A DNA stretch of 64,000 nucleotides, from the NCBI RefSeq assembly GCF_964340395.1, contig NC_135571.1, forward strand, positions 13,398,546 to 13,462,545, written 5' to 3'. A model generated the notes under the pieces. That model saw only the letters and a list, made by a program, of their open reading frames with translations, did no database searches and had not been told where the DNA came from. The position numbers were made by a program, and so were the translations under genes. The stretch comes from Glandiceps talaboti (taxonomy: Eukaryota > Hemichordata > Enteropneusta > Spengelidae). This document shows positions 59,011 to 64,000 of the stretch, piece after piece. Numbering within the stretch: position 1 is the stretch's first letter; every line of letters begins with the position of its first letter.

Positions 59011-59721
59011 AAATATCGGTTTGAAATCAAATACATTTGTGGAATTTATTGTAAAGATAAAATTTCTGTATTCTGATATCAGTTTCCGGTCATGAAGCGG
59101 TTGATAGGGTGATGATGCTATACTTGAAATATTCTGTCATAAATTTGAATAGCTGTGAAGTTTGACCTACAGTAACCTCAAAAGCAGGTGGGTGTATACA
59201 TATATAAACCATTAAATAGATAATGGAAGGGGGAATGGTAGGGGGAGGTGGTGAATTTACAAGGAAAATTCATGGATTCATTTTCACTTGAAAAAATTGC
59301 CAACATGTGTGTAACACGAGATGTAGTAAATAGTGAGAAATAGTTCACTAACCAGAAGTGTGGAAAAAGTACATTCTTTGTTGCACAAATTTCCTGTGGT
59401 TGGTCCCCACTACGGAAATGGTTGACCCCTAATTGGTACAAACTACTTTTTGACCTTTGACCTTTGTTTCTACAGAGTTTAGTCAACTGTGACTGTCAAC
59501 AATGTGGTTTATGACTTCCATGCCTGTGTCTACAATAATGTCTGTAAAAACTTTTAATCACTCAAAGAGAGTTTATTTATAGGTCTTTTCACTTCAGTTT
59601 TAGAATTAAAAGTTGTATAATCTTTTAGAAGTGGGATTAGATGAAAACACTGATTTGTTTTTCCATTGTGTGACAGATTACTAAAGCATGCTTTAGGTTC
59701 AACTTTTAAAAATACAACATT
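59011..59721. other. Unannotated stretch
   Basis: The minus frame at 59178-59486 has no domain. A good acceptor-like TTTGTTTCTACAG at 59464-59476 is followed by stops in all frames (see rejected). Confidence 0.45.
59451..59463 (-). promoter_or_regulatory. Perfect DR1 site
   Basis: TGACCTTTGACCT, reverse of AGGTCAAAGGTCA, within the probable intron. Confidence 0.5.
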
Positions 59722-60031
59722 GTCTTGGTGTTACTATCTCAAGAATCTCTCTACACCCAGAGACTTGTCTTGGTGTTACTATCTCAAGAAGATCTCTACA
59801 CCCAGAGACTTGTCTTGGTCTTACTATCTCAAGAATCTCTCTACACCCAGAGACTTGTCTTGGTGTTACTATCTCAAGAATCTCTCTATACCCAGAGACT
59901 TGTCTTGGTGTTACTATCTCAAGAATCTCTCTACACCCAGAGACTTGTCTTGGTGTTACTATCTCAAGAATCTCTCTACACCCAGAGACTTGTCTTGGTG
60001 TTACTATCTCAAGAAGATCTCTCTAGCTTAC
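59722..60031 (+). repeat. 45-bp tandem repeat, about 6.8 copies
   Basis: AGACTTGTCTTGGTGTTACT recurs at 59761, 59806, 59851, 59896, 59941 and 59986, exactly 45 bp apart, each followed by ATCTCAAGAATCTCTCTACA (AAGAAGATCTCT in two). It yields a 15-residue repeating frame (YYLKNLSTPRDLSWC) that I treat as non-coding. Confidence 0.97.
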
Positions 60032-60067
60032 TTTAAAATACAGGTAGATCTTCTGGCGATAGTAACA

Positions 60068-60357
60068 CCATGACAAGCATCTTGAGATAGTAACACCAAA
60101 ACAAGTCTCTGGGCTAGTGTAGAGAGCTTCTTGACAAAACTCGGGGTGTAGAGAGCTTTTTGACAAAACTCGGGGCGTAGAGAGCTACTTGACAAAACTC
60201 GGGGTGTAGAGAGCTTCTTGACAAAACTCGGGGTGTAGAGAGCTTCTTGACAAAACTCGGGGTGTAGAGAGCTCCTTGACAAAACTCGGGGTGTAGAGAG
60301 CTTCTTGACAAAACTCGGGGTGTAGAGAGCTTCTTGACAAAACTCAGGGTCAGTAAG
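60068..60357 (-). repeat. Inverted 45-bp unit followed by 29-bp derivative array
   Basis: 60074-60121 is the inverse of one 45-bp unit. It leads into about eight units of 29 bp (GTGTAGAGAGCTTCTTGACA plus AAACTCGGG). Read on the minus strand, the 29-bp unit equals the 45-bp unit with about 16 bp (TTGGTGTTACTATCTC) deleted. The two arrays face each other across about 40 bp. Confidence 0.93.
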
Positions 60358-60734
60358 ATCATGACAAGCTTGAGCTATTAAACAGACAGAAGTCAGATGT
60401 AACAAGAGATACACAGAAAATAAATAAATGATTCATAGATAGAAATTCCAGCGGCCTATCTATTTCATTATTATTTGGTTTAGGTAATTTTATCTGTGGT
60501 TTATAAAAAACTATATTTAACAGAAAGCAAATAAAATGGAGACATGGTCACAATAAAATAGCAACATCTCAAATAAAAGTCACCGAAAAAGATTAAAAAT
60601 TCAAAGATAGACGTCAGTTTAAATATAATTTTTATTGAGGTTCAAAATGTTAATATCTTGTTTAATAATAAACACATACTATAAAAAGTTAATTGTATAA
60701 AGAGTTCTGTCTCAACATGTCTGAATATTTGAAT
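60358..60734. other. Unannotated AT-rich stretch
   Basis: Nothing recognised. Confidence 0.5.
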
Positions 60735-61274
60735 TAGGTAATTGATATTTTATGATCTGTTGATTTTAGATTATGAAAAAATTTATATAAAATTTTATAG
60801 CATTTGAATCAATCCCCTCCCCCCATGTCTCAATATTTGAGTCATCAAGTAAACAGGATCAAATTTGATGTGTCGGGACAGTACAATAAACTGAATCGAT
60901 TCAAAACCATTTCAAACATTTCATATTGGGACATAAACTGAATTCGAACTAGTTTAACTGAATCGATTCAATTTTATTCGATTCGAAATCGATTCATATG
61001 GGGACAGGGCTGTAGTATAGTATATTTTATTATTTATATTATGAAATAATGTAAAACAAATACATGATCTAGAGTCAAAAACAACACACAGAAACAACAA
61101 AAAAAAACATTTAAAACATTTAGATCTAAATATATATATATAACATCAAACTAGAGAGTATTGAATTCTAAAGTCATATAGTTTGTATTTGTTAAGATCT
61201 GTTGAATTGATTTATATTATGGAAAATTTGATGTTAAATTTTGATAGCATTTAAATTCTCCCCCCCCCCCCCAT
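60735..61274 (+). repeat. ~110-bp diverged direct duplication flanking an ATCGATT cluster
   Basis: GATCTGTTGATTTTAGATTA, GAAAAAATTTATATAAAATT and TTGATAGCATTTGAATC-like words near 60755-60830 recur near 61195-61262, both ending in a C-run. 60893-60995 between them carries GAATCGATTCAAA, GAATCGATTCAATTTTATTC and GAAATCGATTCA palindromes. Confidence 0.55.
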
Positions 61275-61553
61275 ATTTATAATAATAATCTTTATTCATC
61301 CAAATAAATTCTGAAATTTGTTGAATGGTCGCCACAAGAGCAGTGTTGAAGAAGCATGAAGAAGCAGGAGGAAAATGGTGTACCCGGGGAAAACCTGCCT
61401 TGTTCGGCAAGGTCAAACTGAGTATCACCCTTCTTACATACAGATCTGGTTGAATTAAAATAATTTAATCAAACCCTGCTGATGCTTGGCGGGTTCGAAC
61501 CCAGACTGCTGAGGTAAGAGGCGTACGAGCTAACCGCTCGGCCACCGACAACC
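61275..61553 (-). mobile_element. tRNA-derived SINE (~280 bp)
   Basis: On the minus strand the 5' head reads GTCGGTGGCCGAGCGGTTAG, with a Ser/Leu-tRNA-like A box (TGGCCGAGCGG), and about 30 bp on GGGTTCGAACCCGCC, a perfect B box. The body contains GCAGGTTTTCCCCGGGTACA, which resembles the conserved central domain of widespread metazoan SINE families. The 3' end is TTTATTTGGATGAATAAAGA followed by TTATTATTATAAA, a short-repeat tail like those of LINE-mobilised SINEs. The CCGAACAAGGCAGG region is typical of such bodies. Clear target duplications are not seen. Confidence 0.85.
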
Positions 61554-62145
61554 CTGATTTATTCAAATTTAATGAAGTGGGGTGGAGGTATAATTGTGTC
61601 CATGCCATGTGAGTTCCAGTGTGGGTGCTCAGGGGTGTTTGCACCCTTTGCTTGCAACTTGTTTTCTGTTTCACTTTACGCTTGTTAAAGTATGGCCACA
61701 TAGAACATTGCACGCATGCAAATACTCCGAGTACGCCACACTGGACTTGTGCGCCATGGGGGTTGTGTTATTATTATCAAAGGAATTTATTAGATTGAGT
61801 AATTGATAATGTCATAGATGTAAGGGTATTAGTAAAGAAAATATTACTTTAAAGTAATTCATGATGTCATATATCAGTATTGAATTTTAATTTTTGTGAC
61901 AAGTCTGTAATGAATCTTGCAGACGTTACAAATCTTCATTAGTTTTCAGATCAGTTATCGTCTACAAAATTAATTTAAAAAAAATCTGTGCTACCCCTGA
62001 CTGCATTCATATAAACGTGATATTATCGCGTCCCTATTTGATTTTAGTTTCAGACTGGAGAGGTAGAGTTCAGTTAATGAGTAATTGTCTAAAGGAAGTA
62101 AACAATTGCAACTGCCTGTCAATTTGTGGATTACTACTGACATGC
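61554..62145. other. Unannotated stretch with a foldback-B fragment
   Basis: 61682-61770 carries GTTAAAGTATGGCCACATAG, GCATGCAAATACTCCGAGTA and CGCCACACTGG, matching the flank of repeat B at 6668-6800. No gene seen. Confidence 0.5.
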
Positions 62146-62660
62146 ACCATTTACCCTTTGCCCATTGGGGGTAGCACAGATTTCTGTGCCAGAATAACGA
62201 CTTTCCCTATACATGAATGGAAATGATGGTAGTAATCATTTACCCTTTGGCCAGCAGGGGTAGCACAGATTTCTGTGCCAGAATAACAACTTTCCCTATA
62301 CATGAATGGAAATGATGGTAGTAATCATTTACCCTTTGGCCAGCAGGGTAGCACAGATTTTTGTGCTAGAATAACGACTTTCCCTATAAACGAGTGGAGA
62401 TGATTGCAGTAATCGTAACACGTTGTATAGGAACTAGGCTATAGCAAATGGCAAATGTTAGGATGTTGTTACCATTAGGTGTAGAACTTATCTGACATTG
62501 CAGTAGTAAAGTAGCAGGGGTAGCACAGATTTCTGTTCTAGAATAACGACTTTCCAAATAGTGAATGGAGATGATCATAGTAATCATAACAGGTCGTATA
62601 CATTGTAGGAACTAGGCTAGCAAATGGCAAATGTTAGGATGTTGTTACCATCAGCTGTAG
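62146..62660 (+). repeat. ~88-bp tandem repeat (3 copies) plus ~172-bp related unit
   Basis: GTAGCACAGATTTCTGTGCC starts at 62171, 62260 and 62348, and again near 62520, each followed by AGAATAACGACTTTCC. The last two units include GTATAGGAACTAGGCT and CAAATGGCAAATGTTAGGAT. GTAATCGTAACACGTTGTAT plus AGGAACTAG links this repeat to family D. Confidence 0.9.
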
Positions 62661-62697
62661 AACATATGTGAGTGAAAGAAGTAATGCCAAGGTCAGG

Positions 62698-62740
62698 ATC
62701 GATATCGGTTAATGTCAGGATATCGGTTAACACCAACTAA
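62698..62740 (+). repeat. GATATCGGTTAA duplication
   Basis: GATATCGGTTAATGTCAG followed by GATATCGGTTAACACC. Confidence 0.7.
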
Positions 62741-62872
62741 TTGTAGACGGGATATGTTAAAGTGGTTGTAACTGATATCACAATGAGAACGTACTAAATG
62801 TACTAAGACTTTGTTATCATGGTTTAGACCATTACAGTAGTATTAGCTTAGAAATTCAGCTTTCATCGTTGG

Positions 62873-63140
62873 AATTTGTGTTGGCTACCAAATGGATTCT
62901 CCAGGGTTGTGTCATTGCTAAGATATATGTTGGCTAGCAAATGGATTCTCCAGGATTTGGTTATTATTGTCATTGGCTACTACTAGTAGTACTAGTACCA
63001 AAGATATTCCCTAAGGGTTGTATGAGTTCAGATATCATGTGTTGGCTTCCAAAGGGATTCCATTGAGTTCTAACCTTGCTGAGATATGTGTTGGCTACCA
63101 TAGGAATTCACCAGGGTTCTGTCATCACTGAAATATGTCA
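62873..63140 (+). repeat. ~55-60-bp diverged tandem repeat, about 5 units
   Basis: GTGTTGGCTACCAAATGGAT, TGTTGGCTAGCAAATGGATT, ATTGGCTACTACTAG, GTGTTGGCTTCCAAAGGGAT and GTGTTGGCTACCATAGGAAT, each followed by TCTCCAGGGTT-like sequence. Confidence 0.85.
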
Positions 63141-63342
63141 AGTACATGTGTGTGTATGTTGGGTATTTTTTGGTGTTTTTTTTCCAAATTTGTGTGTTGT
63201 TAATATAGTATTTCATTCTTTCCTTATTTGGCCATCAGTAAACCCTCCACTCCACCCTACCTCACCCCAAATCAAAGTTGAGGGTAATAGATTACAAAAA
63301 TAACAATGTACATTATGTAATAATGGGTAGATTAATTGTTAC

Positions 63343-63359
63343 CCCCCCCCCCCCCCCCC
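63343..63359. repeat. Poly-C tract (C17)
   Basis: Uninterrupted C run ahead of CATACCAG. Confidence 0.85.
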
Positions 63360-63538
63360 ATACCAGATACTTTTTTCTCAAACGAATCGTACATTTATGG
63401 GAAGTTAGGAGGGTTTGATTTCTATTACAAAGTTTACCCAAGACTTGAATTTGTGTTGCCATGTCAACTCCTAAATGTAAAACTGATGCTAAAGAAAATT
63501 AATATAAATGCAAACTTTGGGATGAGGTGTTAGGTAAA

Positions 63539-63578
63539 AGGGAAGGGGGAAGGGGGAAGGGAGGGAGGAGGGGGAGAC
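63539..63578 (+). other. G-rich tract, possible G-quadruplex
   Basis: GGGAAGGGGGAAGGGGGAAG, then GGAGGGAGGAGGGGG: six G runs with 2-3-base loops, the best quadruplex candidate in the window. Confidence 0.6.
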
Positions 63579-63599
63579 ATAACATGAATTGTTTCAGCT

Positions 63600-63731
63600 G
63601 CAACTTGCTATTGACTTCCATTGGTCTAACGGCGTACCATCTTATAAATTTGGTAGTCTAGACACAATGTTTAGTAGTGTAGACAAATGTGTCCCAGACT
63701 ACTGCTTACAGTTTGAGTCCCTGTTTTTATG
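63600..63731 (+). CDS. Weak candidate internal exon
   Basis: ATTGTTTCAG precedes 63600, and the sequence stays open from LQLAIDFHWSNGVP through SYKFGSLDTMFSSVDK and CVPDYCLQFESLFL to a T/GTAAGC donor-like site at 63731. The frame is phase 0, compatible with the intron after 51845. Composition looks more protein-like than in neighbouring frames. I recognise no family; the IDF..SNG.PS resemblance to copine A domains is slight and not sustained. The polypyrimidine tract is poor. Could be chance. Confidence 0.25.
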
Positions 63732-63784
63732 TAAGCACTTGAATGGCCTAGTGTTCAATCACATTTCTCCTGAAATATAACCCT

Positions 63785-63797
63785 TGACCTTTGACCT
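63785..63797 (-). promoter_or_regulatory. Perfect DR1 site
   Basis: TGACCTTTGACCT, reverse of AGGTCAAAGGTCA. Confidence 0.5.
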
Positions 63798-64000
63798 CAG
63801 AAGCTGAATAATATAAACCTCTGCTGACCTACTAGTTTCAAATTATATAAAATGTTTTATATATTATGTAATAAACATATCATCTTTCTCTCTTAAATTT
63901 TAATGAATGTATATACATCCTGTCAAATTTTTATATTTGATATCCGTGACAGCCAATGTTTAGGGCACTGCTATGAATGATAGTATGATATGAAGGAATT
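63798..64000. other. Unannotated end of window
   Basis: AT-rich, nothing recognised. Confidence 0.5.

Noticed and set aside
59464-59560. Good acceptor-like TTTGTTTCTACAG
   Set aside because: All three downstream frames hit stops within about 13 codons and no suitable donor follows.
59666-60414. 15-residue repeat frames in the 45-bp and 29-bp arrays
   Set aside because: The 45-bp unit is a multiple of three by chance. The related 29-bp array is not, and each has an open frame only because the unit lacks stops.
61480-61553. Functional tRNA gene
   Set aside because: A and B boxes are present, but the acceptor stem does not close and the sequence continues into a SINE body and tail.

Overview
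The window reads as animal nuclear DNA, most likely from a marine invertebrate. It is A+T-rich (roughly two thirds by eye), poor in CpG relative to TpG/CpA, and packed with microsatellites, minisatellites and short inverted-repeat transposons, with almost no coding sequence. There are no operons, ribosome-binding sites or prokaryotic genes. The tRNA-derived SINE, the RTE-like retrotransposon tail, the hAT elements and CTCF-like and nuclear-receptor-like sites fit a bilaterian. I cannot name the species.

Coding content: only one host coding exon is well supported. It is a 25-codon first exon at 51771-51845 on the plus strand, with an in-frame upstream stop, A at -3 and a consensus GTATGT donor, behind a locally CpG-richer stretch that looks like a promoter/5'UTR. 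A weak candidate downstream exon in a compatible phase lies at 63600-63731. The other coding traces are transposon remnants: a 124-codon internally deleted hAT transposase frame (40340-40714) and the C-terminal tail of an RTE-like non-LTR retrotransposon (57902-58159, minus). Most of the other long open frames are translations of tandem repeats.

Layout: 0-8 kb holds a terminal-inverted-repeat (TIR) element with an internal array, then CTGT and TATG microsatellites. 8-20 kb holds 84-bp, 130-bp and 22-bp tandem repeats, a GA/GACA tract, a second TIR element and a hammerhead-like repeated module. 20-33 kb contains three foldback elements (22.2, 28.9 and 29.9 kb), CA and GACA microsatellites and a 140-bp duplication carrying nuclear-receptor-type sites. 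33.4-35.4 kb is a 2-kb satellite. 35.4-47 kb is a run of tandem arrays, nested TIR elements and a precisely delimited hAT insertion inside an 87-bp array. 50.9-51.9 kb is the 5' end of the gene. 53-64 kb (probably its first intron) contains a hAT-like MITE, a long inverted repeat, a 1.24-kb 48-bp satellite, the retrotransposon tail, a two-part 45-bp/29-bp inverted array and a SINE.

The main theme is transposon ends turning into satellites. At least four families (1.4/37.8 kb, 42 kb, 55.7 kb and 59.7 kb) show tandem amplification of a piece of an element or of an earlier repeat. A second theme is recurrence of perfect AGGTCAAAGGTCA (DR1) sites, seven in 64 kb.
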